A stretch of 64,000 nucleotides of DNA from Rhizobium sp. Pop5 (GTDB lineage Bacteria > Pseudomonadota > Alphaproteobacteria > Rhizobiales > Rhizobiaceae): assembly GCF_024721175.1 (NCBI RefSeq), contig NZ_CP099399.1:3890001-3954000 (forward strand), in the 5' to 3' direction. Shown here piece by piece: positions 48,205 through 55,943 of this stretch; position 1 is the stretch's first letter, and the number at the start of each line of letters is the position of its first letter. Under the pieces are notes generated by a model. The model was not told where the DNA came from. It made no database searches and worked only from the letters and a program-made list of their open reading frames with translations. The translations under genes and the position numbers were made by a program.

Positions 48205-48335
48205 GAAACGAGAAAGCCCGACGGGGGAGGAGATCCGTCGGGCTTATAAACTCGATCGACAACTGGGAGGAGGAGTGTTGCCGATCCTACCGAACGGCTA
48301 TGGGAGGAGGAGAAGCCGTTTCGATGGTTAAGTTC
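48205..48335 (-). ncRNA. Predicted trans-acting sRNA with three anti-Shine-Dalgarno loops (alpha-r14 / cuckoo type)
   Basis: On the minus strand three consecutive stem-loops form. SL1 is AACGGCT / AGCCGTT (48320-48293). SL2 is CGGCAAC / GTTGTCG with one G-U (48283-48257). SL3 is AAGCCCGACGG / CCGTCGGGCTT (48245-48214), followed by TTCTCGTTT as a terminator. Every loop exposes CTCCTCCC (SL1 and SL2: CTCCTCCTCCC). That motif is complementary to ribosome-binding sites and is the hallmark of the rhizobial alpha-r14 family and of cuckoo RNAs. The stems differ in sequence while the loops are conserved, as expected of functional RNA. The 5' end is estimated and no clear promoter was found. Confidence 0.82.
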
Positions 48336-48583
48336 TACCATATCTAGCAGGAAGGTGAATATCGATTTGTGCAACGCAGCAATGCGGGCGATGCAACACT
48401 GCGTATGACAAATCTTGAGATGCTGCCGTTTTTATCGGCATGACCGACGAAGTAGTCTTTACCGCCTCGAACCTCATAGTGGTGCCTTGGGCGCTTCCTG
48501 GCGGAGCTGCCCGATAGCGGATCTACTCTTCACGGAAAGCTATGCGCTTCAAGAATACGCGAATTCCGGACGATTGGCGATAA

Positions 48584-48651
48584 GGGTTATATTTTCTTGG
48601 ATATATCCCTAGCCAAAACGTGAAGGTCGTTATATTCGTCACGATATTTCG
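48584..48651. promoter_or_regulatory. Two ModE-like palindromes upstream of modA
   Basis: CGTTATATTCGTCACGATAT... at 48628-48651 resembles the E. coli modA operator (CGTTATATT followed by an inverted half). GGGTTATAT (48584-48592) and ATATATCCC (48601-48609) form a second imperfect palindrome. Both lie in the 90 bases before modA. A molybdate-responsive regulator is the natural candidate, and a ModE-like gene sits at the other end of the operon. Confidence 0.6.
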
Positions 48652-48669
48652 AACCTAGGGATAAGAACC

Positions 48670-49461
48670 ATGCAGAACCGCCGCCAATGGATGAAACTGG
48701 CAACCGCCGTAATCGCGGCTCTCTGGCTTGGCGCGGCAGCGCTTCCCGCGCCGGCCGCAGCCGCCGAAAAACTGACCGTCTTTGCGGCGGCGAGCCTCAA
48801 GGATGCGCTCGACGCGGCCAATGCGGCCTGGGCCAAGGAAAGCGGCAAGGAAGCCGTCACCTCCTATGCGGCAAGCGGGGCTCTTGCAAAGCAAATTGAA
48901 AACGCGGCTCCCGCCGACATCTTCATCTCGGCCGACCTCGACTGGATGGATTACCTCGCCAAGAAGGACCTGATCAAAGCCGACACCCGCTCCAACCTGC
49001 TGGGAAACCGGATTGTGCTCGTTGCCGAAAAGGAAAAGGCAAAGCCGGTCGAAATCAAGCAGGGTTTCGATCTCGCCGCTTTGCTCGCTGACAGCAAGCT
49101 TGCCATGGGTGAGCCGAAGTCGGTCCCGGCAGGCAAATACGGCATGGCCGCGCTCGAAAAGCTCGGCGTGTGGAAATCGGTCGAGAGCAAGGTCGCCGGC
49201 GCCGAAAGCGTGCGCGCCGCTCTTGCGCTTGTCTCCCGCGGCGAGGCGCCCTATGGCATCGTCTACCAGACCGACGCGGCAGCCGATAAGGGTGTTGCAG
49301 TGGTCGGCACCTTCCCCGCCGATTCCCATCCGCCGATCATCTATCCGATCGCAATCCTGGCTTCGAGCAAGAATCCCGATGCGGCAGCCTATCTCGACTT
49401 CCTGAAATCGGATAAGGCAGCCGCCTTCTTCACGGCGCAGGGCTTCACCATTCTGAAGTGA
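48670..49461 (+). CDS. modA: Molybdate ABC transporter, substrate-binding protein
   Basis: A 263-residue periplasmic molybdate/tungstate binder. A signal peptide is clear (basic MQNRRQWMK, hydrophobic core, cleavage near AAAA-EKLTVF). Ligand-contact segments are VFAAASLKDAL (two serine/alanine contacts), AASGALAKQIENAAPADIFISAD in parts and GEAPYGIVYQTDA. It is the first gene of modABC; a hairpin after its stop precedes modB. It supplies molybdenum for cofactor synthesis (nitrate reductase, nitrogenase). Confidence 0.96.
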   Translation: MQNRRQWMKLATAVIAALWLGAAALPAPAAAAEKLTVFAAASLKDALDAANAAWAKESGKEAVTSYAASGALAKQIENAAPADIFISADLDWMDYLAKKDLIKADTRSNLLGNRIVLVAEKEKAKPVEIKQGFDLAALLADSKLAMGEPKSVPAGKYGMAALEKLGVWKSVESKVAGAESVRAALALVSRGEAPYGIVYQTDAAADKGVAVVGTFPADSHPPIIYPIAILASSKNPDAAAYLDFLKSDKAAAFFTAQGFTILK

Positions 49462-49508
49462 TTGAGAATCTGAGATGATTGCGGAATTGATCACCGCAGC
49501 TTAGCGTG

Positions 49509-49530
49509 AAGGCTCGCCTCAGCGAGCCTT
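49509..49530 (+). terminator. Hairpin between modA and modB
   Basis: AAGGCTCGC and GCGAGCCTT close a CTCA loop and are followed by CTATTTAT. Lying inside the operon, it probably attenuates modBC relative to modA. Confidence 0.65.
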
Positions 49531-49555
49531 CTATTTATCAGGGAGACGGCTGCAT

Positions 49556-50257
49556 TTGGACGCACTGGGCTTGAGCAACGAGGAATGGACGGCGATCCTG
49601 CTCAGCCTGCGCGTTTCGATCGTCGCCATGCTGGCAAGCCTGCCCCTCGGCATTCTCGTCGCCCTGCTTCTGGCCCGCGGTCGCTTCTGGGGCAAGTCGG
49701 TGCTGAACGGCATCGTTCACCTGCCGCTGATCCTGCCCCCCGTCGTTACCGGCTTCCTTCTCCTCATCCTCTTCGGCCGCCGCGGCCCGATCGGCAGCCT
49801 GCTCGACCAATATTTCGGCATTGTCTTCTCCTTCCGCTGGACGGGTGCGGCGCTCGCCTGCGCCGTCATGGCGTTTCCGCTGATGGTGCGCAGCATCCGA
49901 CTGTCGATCGAAGCGGTCGACCGCAAGCTGGAAGAGGCGGCCGGAACGCTCGGCGCCGGCCCTGTCGCGGTCTTCCTGACGGTCACGCTGCCGCTGACGC
50001 TCCCCGGCATCATCGCCGGCATGATCCTATCCTTCGCTAAGGCCATGGGTGAATTCGGCGCGACGATCACCTTTGTCTCCAATATTCCGGGCGAGACCCA
50101 GACGCTGCCGGCCGCCATCTACACCTTCACCCAGGTGCCGGGCGGCGATGCCGGCGCGCTGCGCCTGACACTTGTTGCCATCGTCATTTCCATGACAGCA
50201 CTTCTCGCCTCCGAATTCCTTGCCCGTCTCGCCGGCCGGAGGATCGATCCGGAATGA
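49556..50257 (+). CDS. modB: Molybdate ABC transporter permease
   Basis: A 233-residue inner-membrane permease with five to six helices. It begins [21 protein letters not shown], and the ATPase-contact loop is [23 protein letters not shown]. The [24 protein letters not shown] segment, in two parts, is the ModB signature. The start is a TTG at 49556, a little far (about 12 bases) from GGGAGA. The stop overlaps modC as ATGA. Confidence 0.95.
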   Translation: MDALGLSNEEWTAILLSLRVSIVAMLASLPLGILVALLLARGRFWGKSVLNGIVHLPLILPPVVTGFLLLILFGRRGPIGSLLDQYFGIVFSFRWTGAALACAVMAFPLMVRSIRLSIEAVDRKLEEAAGTLGAGPVAVFLTVTLPLTLPGIIAGMILSFAKAMGEFGATITFVSNIPGETQTLPAAIYTFTQVPGGDAGALRLTLVAIVISMTALLASEFLARLAGRRIDPE

Positions 50258-51321
50258 CGCTGATCGTCGAGGCAAGACAAAGGCTCGGGGCTTTTTCGCT
50301 GGACTCCGCCTTCACCTCCGAACGCGGCGTGACCGCGCTTTTCGGCCGTTCAGGCTCCGGCAAGACCTCGCTGATCCGCATCATCGCCGGCCTTGCCCGG
50401 CCCGACGAAGGCCGTGTCATGCTTGACGGGGAGGCCCTGACCGATACCGCCAAGGGCATCTTCGTCCCCAGGCACCGGCGTCGTTTCGGCTATGTCTTCC
50501 AGGAGGCACGGCTGTTCCCGCATTTGAGCGTCTGCGCCAATCTTTCCTACGGCCGCTGGTTTGCGCCGAGAGCCGCGGGCAGCGAGAGTTTCGATCGCGT
50601 CGTCGATCTGCTTGGTATCGAAACGTTGCTCGCGCGCAGCCCCGCCAAGCTTTCCGGCGGCGAGAAGCAGCGCGTCGCGATCGGCCGAGCCCTTCTCTCC
50701 TCACCCCGCCTGCTGCTGATGGACGAGCCGCTCGCCGCCCTCGATGAGGCACGCAAGGCGGAGATCCTTCCCTATCTCGAGCGATTGCGGGATGAAACCG
50801 ACATCCCGATCGTCTATGTCAGCCATGCGATCGCCGAAGTGGCGCGACTGGCAAACCAGGTCGTCGTCATCAACGACGGCAAGGTGGAGGCTATAGGTCC
50901 GGCGGTCGATATATTGAGCCGTCCCTCTGCTGCCGCCGATCGGAGAGAGGCAGGTGCGCTGTTGGAAGGCACCGTCGAAAGCTTCGATGCGCGGCACCAC
51001 CTGTCGATCGTTGCCCTGAAATCTCGCCGGCTGCATATTCCCAGTGCCGCCCTTGCATCAGGCAGGCCGGTCCGCATCCGCATCCCGTCCCGCGATGTCA
51101 TGCTGGCGACCGCAAGGCCCGAAGGTCTCAGCGCATTGAACATTCTCGAAGGCAGGATCGAGCAGATGTCGCCGGACGAGGATGGAACGGTTGAAATCCG
51201 GCTGGATTGTGGGGGCGACGTCATTCTCTCGCGCATCACCGCATTGTCTTGCGAGCGCCTCGATCTTCAACCCGGCAAACAGGTTTTCGCCATCATCAAA
51301 ACGGTTGCCCTGGAGGCGTGA
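50254..51321 (+). CDS. modC: Molybdate ABC transporter ATP-binding protein
   Basis: A 355-residue ATPase. Walker A is GRSGSGKTS, the signature [15 protein letters not shown], and Walker [17 protein letters not shown]. The C-terminal molybdate-binding (TOBE/mop) domain spans about 285-355, with [12 protein letters not shown]. It ends directly against the ModE-like gene on the opposite strand: the two stop codons are adjacent with no spacer. Confidence 0.95.
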   Translation: MTLIVEARQRLGAFSLDSAFTSERGVTALFGRSGSGKTSLIRIIAGLARPDEGRVMLDGEALTDTAKGIFVPRHRRRFGYVFQEARLFPHLSVCANLSYGRWFAPRAAGSESFDRVVDLLGIETLLARSPAKLSGGEKQRVAIGRALLSSPRLLLMDEPLAALDEARKAEILPYLERLRDETDIPIVYVSHAIAEVARLANQVVVINDGKVEAIGPAVDILSRPSAAADRREAGALLEGTVESFDARHHLSIVALKSRRLHIPSAALASGRPVRIRIPSRDVMLATARPEGLSALNILEGRIEQMSPDEDGTVEIRLDCGGDVILSRITALSCERLDLQPGKQVFAIIKTVALEA

Positions 51322-51693
51322 TCAGCCGCCGTGACCTGAATTGCGCTTGCCTTCGAGCCAGGCGAGATCCTCGGCAAGGCTTTCCCGCACGGTTCTTTCC
51401 ATCCGCCGGAAGCGTTGGAGCAACTGCTCGCCGAACGGCGTCAGCGCGGCGCCGCCGCCCTTTTGCCCGCCACGTTGCGATTCAACCACCTGTTCGCTGA
51501 ACATCCGGTTCATTTCGCTGACCAGCAGCCATGCGCGGCGGTAGGACATGTCCATCGCCCGGCCTGCCGCCGAGATCGAACCGGTGGTGCGGATGTGCTC
51601 CAGGAGCTCCATTTTTCCGTGACCGAGACGATCCTCGTCCGGGAAGCTGATTCGCAGGATGGGGACGAGTGTTTTTGCAGCTGGATCGGTCAT
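51322..51693 (-). CDS. ModE-like winged-helix regulator without molybdate-binding domain
   Basis: A 123-residue protein corresponding to the N-terminal DNA-binding half of ModE. LLEHIRTTGSISAAGRAMDMSYRRAWLLVSEMN in two parts is the LysR-like winged helix, followed by the GGQKGGGAALTPFGEQLL wing. E. coli ModE continues with two mop domains that sense molybdate; here the protein stops after the dimerisation helix. ATG at 51693 (MTDPAAKTLV); an ATG at 51738 would add 15 residues. It presumably regulates modABC, but ligand sensing must differ or come from a partner. Confidence 0.87.
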   Translation of the reverse strand: MTDPAAKTLVPILRISFPDEDRLGHGKMELLEHIRTTGSISAAGRAMDMSYRRAWLLVSEMNRMFSEQVVESQRGGQKGGGAALTPFGEQLLQRFRRMERTVRESLAEDLAWLEGKRNSGHGG

Positions 51694-51902
51694 CGAATTC
51701 GCGGATTGTGGAATTTGCGGCACTTTACGCTTCCGCATGGAAACTGTACACGCCCGCCAGAAGCGGCTCGCGTGGCAATATTCTGCAATTCGGCCGCAAG
51801 ATCGGATTTTAGGCCGTTCCGTACCTTAGCATGTCTTGAAACATTAATGGTTTGATGCCTATCTTAACCATGATCCGGTCGTTATCGGATCTCGTGTTGT
51901 GC

Positions 51903-52346
51903 ATGGTTTGTCATTCCAGGAAAGGGAAAGCACTGACAACAGTACACGCCAAGGGGAAAACGTTCGCCGTTGTCCCGAAGAGTGCGGAACGTGGCGCCGA
52001 TGCCGCTGCCCGCGCCTTAGAAGCCGTCCTCACCAGCCTTGAGGACTCCAAAGCTGAAGATATCGTCACTATCGACATTGCCGGAAAATCGGCGCTTGGA
52101 GACTACATGATCGTCGTCTCCGGTCGCTCGAACAGGCATGTCATGGCGATCTCGGATCACCTGCTCACCGATCTCAAGGATGAGGGCTTCGGACCAGCCC
52201 GCGTCGAAGGTCAGGAAGGCGGCGATTGGATCCTGATCGACACCGGTGACATTATCGTGCATGTGTTCCGTCCCGAAACCCGCGAGTTCTACAACATCGA
52301 AAAGATGTGGGCGGCTCCGGATATGGATGAAGAAACACGGCACTGA
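51903..52346 (+). CDS. rsfS: Ribosomal silencing factor RsfS
   Basis: A DUF143/Iojap protein that binds L14 and blocks 30S-50S joining in starvation. Core motifs: DIVTIDIAGKSALGDYMIVVSGRSNRHV in parts and RVEGQEGGDWILIDTGDIIVHVF. The start is uncertain. The ATG at 51903 (MVCHSRKGKA) has no ribosome site. A CTG at 51933 (LTTVHAKGK) sits just after AGGAAAGGGAAAG and may be the real start. An ATG still further upstream at 51852 is unlikely. It lies 120 bases before rlmH, as in other bacteria. Confidence 0.93.
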   Translation: MVCHSRKGKALTTVHAKGKTFAVVPKSAERGADAAARALEAVLTSLEDSKAEDIVTIDIAGKSALGDYMIVVSGRSNRHVMAISDHLLTDLKDEGFGPARVEGQEGGDWILIDTGDIIVHVFRPETREFYNIEKMWAAPDMDEETRH

Positions 52347-52466
52347 CAGGCGGGCCGGCATTTCGCTCGCTGCCTGAGACGTGGCATTGACTGGCCGGAA
52401 ACCACAGCAAGCCGGCCGGTAGCGCACCGCGCGCCTGAAAGTGCCGCCATGAACGGGAGCGGATAA

Positions 52467-52949
52467 ATGCGAATTGGTCTTTTTGCGGTGGGACGGCTGA
52501 AGTCCGGCCCCGAAAAGGATCTTGTGGCCCGTTACCTCGATCGTTTCGCCAAGGCCGGCTCGGCGGTCGGCCTCGAATTTAGCCGCGTTGCCGAAGTGGC
52601 AGAAAGCCGCGCCTCCAATGCGGAAACCCGCAAGCGCGAAGAAGCCGCGATGCTTTTGAAATCGCTGGCCGAAGGCAGCATCCTCATCCTTCTCGACGAA
52701 CGCGGCAAGGCGCTGGACAGCGAAGCCTTCGCAAACCTGCTCGGCAACTATCGTGACCAGGGCAAGCGTGAACTGACGATCGCGATCGGCGGCGCCGACG
52801 GCCTCGACCCCTCGCTTTATGACCGTGCAGACGCCACGCTCTGTCTCGGCAAGATGACCTGGCCGCACCAGCTCGTCCGCACGCTGATCGCCGAGCAACT
52901 CTATCGCGCCGTCACCATCCTGTCCGGCCACCCCTACCACCGCGTCTGA
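52467..52949 (+). CDS. rlmH: 23S rRNA pseudouridine1915-N3-methyltransferase
   Basis: A 160-residue SPOUT methyltransferase that modifies helix 69 of 23S rRNA in the 70S ribosome. It begins MRIGLFAVGRLKSGPEKDL. The cofactor knot contains ILLDERGKALDSEAFA, TIAIGGADGLD and LGKMTWPHQLVRTLIAEQLYRA, with the conserved YHR-type end PYHRV. GGGAGCGGAT precedes the ATG. Confidence 0.97.
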   Translation: MRIGLFAVGRLKSGPEKDLVARYLDRFAKAGSAVGLEFSRVAEVAESRASNAETRKREEAAMLLKSLAEGSILILLDERGKALDSEAFANLLGNYRDQGKRELTIAIGGADGLDPSLYDRADATLCLGKMTWPHQLVRTLIAEQLYRAVTILSGHPYHRV

Positions 52950-53110
52950 GGCCGTGTCGGTTCCCGTGCGTCGGCCCATCTGTCGGCCCATGCGTCGGAT
53001 TGTCACGCAGCCGTGTTTTGCCTGGCCGCCCGTTCTCCCTCAAACTTTCTGGCAAAGCGCGTCAAATCAGCTTAGTCTCCGCGCGATTTGAGAGAGTGCC
53101 CAGATAAGCA

Positions 53111-54556
53111 ATGACGAGAACAGCAACCAGGCGACGTCGCATGATCCTGCCGGCTATTGCGGCAGGCATTGGTGCGGCAGCGATCACCGTCTCGGCAAGC
53201 CCCTTCTCCGTCAGGGCACAGGATGCAGCACCCGAAGCGGCGCAACCCTCGGCCGAGCCGGCTTCGAGCCCGCCGATAGCCGAAGCGCCGCCACCCGATC
53301 CGGCGGCCCAACTCGCCGCCAAACGCGACCAGACCCGCGCCGAACTCGAGGCGCTGTCGAAGACCATCAGTCTTTCCTCGGACAAGGTGAGCGAACTCCA
53401 GCAAAGCATCGCCAACCTGGAAAAGAGCACGCAAAGCGTCCGCCAGGCGCTGATCGATTCCGCCGCTCGCCGCAAGGGGCTCGAAAAGCAGATCCTCGAC
53501 AGCGAGAAGAAGCTCGCCGATCTCGGCGTCAAGGAGGATGGCATCCGCCGTTCCCTGCACGAGCGTCGCGGCCTTCTGGCCGAGGTGCTTGCCGCGCTCC
53601 AGCGGATGGGCCGTAACCCGCCGCCGGCCTTGCTCGTCACCCCTGACGACGCGCTCGCTTCCGTGCGCAGCGCCATCCTGCTCGGCGCTGTCGTGCCTGG
53701 TATCCGCAAGGAAACCGACAAGCTTGCCGCAGACCTCGCAAGCCTTGCCGCATTGCAGAGCGCAAGTGCTGCCGAAAAGGCCGGCCTGACGTCGACGATG
53801 ACTGATAGCATCGAGGAAGAGCGGCGCATGGACCTGCTGCTTGCCGAAAACGACAAGCTCAGCCGCAGCAACGCCGCCGAACTCCAGGCCGAAAAGAAGC
53901 GTTCGGAGGAGTTAGCCGGCAAGGCGACCAACCTCGAGGGCCTTGTCGCCTCGATGGAATCGGAGATCGCCTCGGTGCGCGACGCGGCTGCCGCCGCCCG
54001 CCAGGCGGAGGAGAATCGCAAGCTCTTGACGGACGAGCAGCGTGCTCAGGCCAAGGCGCTGGCCGACAGCGGCGTGCCCGATAAAAACCGCATTGCGCCC
54101 GCATATCCCTTCGGAGAATTGAAGGCGAAATTGGAGCTGCCCGTGGCAGGCGATATCCTGCGTCAGTTCGGCGATGCCGACGGTACCGGGCACGAGGCCA
54201 TGGGAATGACTGTCGCCACCAATGCGGAGACGGTGGTAACGGCGCCCGCAGACGGCCTGGTGGTTTTCGCCGGCGCTTTCCGCAGTTACGGCCAGATGAT
54301 CATCCTCGATACAGGCGACGGATACCACTTGGTCCTCTCGGGAATGGATACGATCAACACCCGTCAGGGAAAATTCGTTTTCTCAGGCGAGCCGCTCGCC
54401 GTGATGGGGGCGAAAAGAGTGGCAAGCGCAACTGCATTGGCGCTGGAAACAGACCGGCCAACGCTTTACATTGAATTTCGAAAAGACGGTAAACCGGTCG
54501 ATTCCCGACCGTGGTGGACCGCCAAAGACACTGGAAAGGCACGCAATGATTCGTAG
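53111..54556 (+). CDS. EnvC-like murein hydrolase activator (coiled coil plus degenerate LytM domain)
   Basis: A 481-residue periplasmic protein. An N-terminal export signal follows a basic start (TRTATRRRR). An alanine/proline-rich linker, two long coiled-coil regions (about 75-145 and 215-310) and a C-terminal M23/LytM domain (about 335-475) complete it. In the LytM domain the zinc ligands of active enzymes are not all present: GHEAMGMTVATNAETVV replaces HxxxD, and YHLVLSGMDT replaces the H-x-H strand. That is the pattern of EnvC, which activates amidases at the division site rather than cutting peptidoglycan. Its last 11 bases overlap ctpA. Confidence 0.88.
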   Translation: MTRTATRRRRMILPAIAAGIGAAAITVSASPFSVRAQDAAPEAAQPSAEPASSPPIAEAPPPDPAAQLAAKRDQTRAELEALSKTISLSSDKVSELQQSIANLEKSTQSVRQALIDSAARRKGLEKQILDSEKKLADLGVKEDGIRRSLHERRGLLAEVLAALQRMGRNPPPALLVTPDDALASVRSAILLGAVVPGIRKETDKLAADLASLAALQSASAAEKAGLTSTMTDSIEEERRMDLLLAENDKLSRSNAAELQAEKKRSEELAGKATNLEGLVASMESEIASVRDAAAAARQAEENRKLLTDEQRAQAKALADSGVPDKNRIAPAYPFGELKAKLELPVAGDILRQFGDADGTGHEAMGMTVATNAETVVTAPADGLVVFAGAFRSYGQMIILDTGDGYHLVLSGMDTINTRQGKFVFSGEPLAVMGAKRVASATALALETDRPTLYIEFRKDGKPVDSRPWWTAKDTGKARNDS

Positions 54557-55868
54557 GGCTTCTCTTGTTCTGGTCGGCGCATTGATGGGTGCGACCGCCA
54601 TGAGCGTCATCTACTCGGCGGGTGTGCCGGCAGAAGCGGCCGGATCCTCCACATACAAGGAACTCTCGATTTTCGGCGATGTCTTCGAACGGGTGCGCGC
54701 GCAATATGTGACGCCGCCGGCCGAAGACAAACTGATCGAGAACGCCATCAACGGCATGCTGTCCTCGCTCGACCCGCATTCGAGCTACATGAATGCGAAG
54801 GACGCCGAGGATATGCGCACCCAGACCAAGGGTGAGTTCGGCGGCCTCGGCATCGAAGTCACGATGGAAGACGAACTCGTCAAGGTCATCACACCGATCG
54901 ACGATACGCCTGCCGCCAAGGCCGGGGTTCTTGCCGGCGATTACATTTCCGAGATCGACGGCCAGTCCGTGCGCGGCCTGAAGCTCGAAGACGCCGTCGA
55001 GAAGATGCGCGGCGCCGTCAACACGCCGATCAAGCTGACGTTGATCCGCAAGGGCGCCGACAAGCCGATCGAGCTGACGATCGTCCGTGATGTCGTTGCC
55101 GTCCAGGCCGTCAAGTCGCGTGTCGAGGACGATGTCGGATACCTCCGCATCATCTCCTTTACCGAGAAGACCTATCCGGACATGGAAAAGGCGATCAAGA
55201 AGATCAAGGACACCGTTCCGGCTGACAAGCTGAAGGGTTACGTCCTCGACCTGCGCCTCAATCCGGGCGGCCTGCTCGACCAGGCGATCAATGTCTCCGA
55301 CGCGCTGCTGGAGCGCGGCGAGGTGGTTTCCACCCGCGGCCGCAATCCTGACGAAACCCGCCGCTTCAACGCCGGCCCGGGCGACCTGACGGACGGCAAG
55401 CCGGTCATCGTGCTGATCAACGGCGGTTCGGCTTCCGCATCGGAAATCGTCGCCGGCGCTCTTCAGGACCTGCGCCGCGCCACTGTTCTCGGCACGCGCT
55501 CTTTCGGCAAGGGCTCGGTCCAGACAATCATCCCGCTCGGCGAAAACGGCGCGCTGCGCCTGACCACGGCGCTCTACTACACGCCGTCGGGCCGCTCGAT
55601 CCAGGGTACGGGCATCACGCCCGACATCAAGGTCGACGAGCCGCTGCCGCAGGAACTGCAGGGCAAGATGGTGACCGAAGGCGAATCCAGCCTGCGCGGC
55701 CACATCAAGGGCCAGAGCGAGACGGACGAAGGTTCGGGCTCGGTCGCCTATGTCCCGCCGGACCCGAAGGACGACGTTCAGCTGAATTACGCGCTTGATC
55801 TTCTGCGCGGCAAGAAGACCGATCCGGCCTTCCCGCCGAACCCGGACAAGGCCGTCGTCGCCAAGTAA
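54546..55868 (+). CDS. ctpA: Carboxyl-terminal processing protease, peptidase S41
   Basis: A 440-residue periplasmic or membrane-anchored protease. N-terminal signal anchor (RRASLVLVGALMGATAMS); PDZ domain (about 85-170; FGGLGIEVTMEDELVKV); and S41 catalytic core with the nucleophile in NGGSASASEIVAGAL and the lysine in RSFGKGSVQTIIPL. LRLNPGGLLDQAI is the usual substrate-strand motif. Start ATG at 54546, inside the end of the envC-like gene, with GGAAAGG before it. The adjacent placement of EnvC-like factor and CtpA fits joint control of peptidoglycan hydrolases. Confidence 0.96.
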   Translation: MIRRASLVLVGALMGATAMSVIYSAGVPAEAAGSSTYKELSIFGDVFERVRAQYVTPPAEDKLIENAINGMLSSLDPHSSYMNAKDAEDMRTQTKGEFGGLGIEVTMEDELVKVITPIDDTPAAKAGVLAGDYISEIDGQSVRGLKLEDAVEKMRGAVNTPIKLTLIRKGADKPIELTIVRDVVAVQAVKSRVEDDVGYLRIISFTEKTYPDMEKAIKKIKDTVPADKLKGYVLDLRLNPGGLLDQAINVSDALLERGEVVSTRGRNPDETRRFNAGPGDLTDGKPVIVLINGGSASASEIVAGALQDLRRATVLGTRSFGKGSVQTIIPLGENGALRLTTALYYTPSGRSIQGTGITPDIKVDEPLPQELQGKMVTEGESSLRGHIKGQSETDEGSGSVAYVPPDPKDDVQLNYALDLLRGKKTDPAFPPNPDKAVVAK

Positions 55869-55878
55869 TCATCATGCC

Positions 55879-55903
55879 AAGGCCGGGCACTTCGCCCGGC
55901 CTT
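55879..55903 (+). terminator. Hairpin after ctpA
   Basis: AAGGCCGGGC (55879-55888) and GCCCGGCCTT (55894-55903) enclose a 5-base loop, followed by GATCCTTTTGCTGTTT. It acts as a probable full or partial terminator before the deacetylase gene. Confidence 0.7.
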
Positions 55904-55943
55904 GATCCTTTTGCTGTTTCCCGGTTTTGGAGCGGGCGAGAAA

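Noticed and set aside
48226..48312. Three spaced GGGAGGAGG repeats, considered as a short CRISPR-like or tandem repeat array
   Set aside because: Units are too short, and spacers are complementary stem arms. They are the reverse complement of the sRNA loops.
48111..48374. 87-codon minus-strand frame across the sRNA locus
   Set aside because: It runs through the three hairpins and into nadD; repeated Ser/Pro residues come from the CTCCTCCC loops. The RNA structure explains the region better.
48415..48612. 65-codon plus-strand frame before modA
   Set aside because: No ribosome site, no family, and it runs into the ModE-like operator region.
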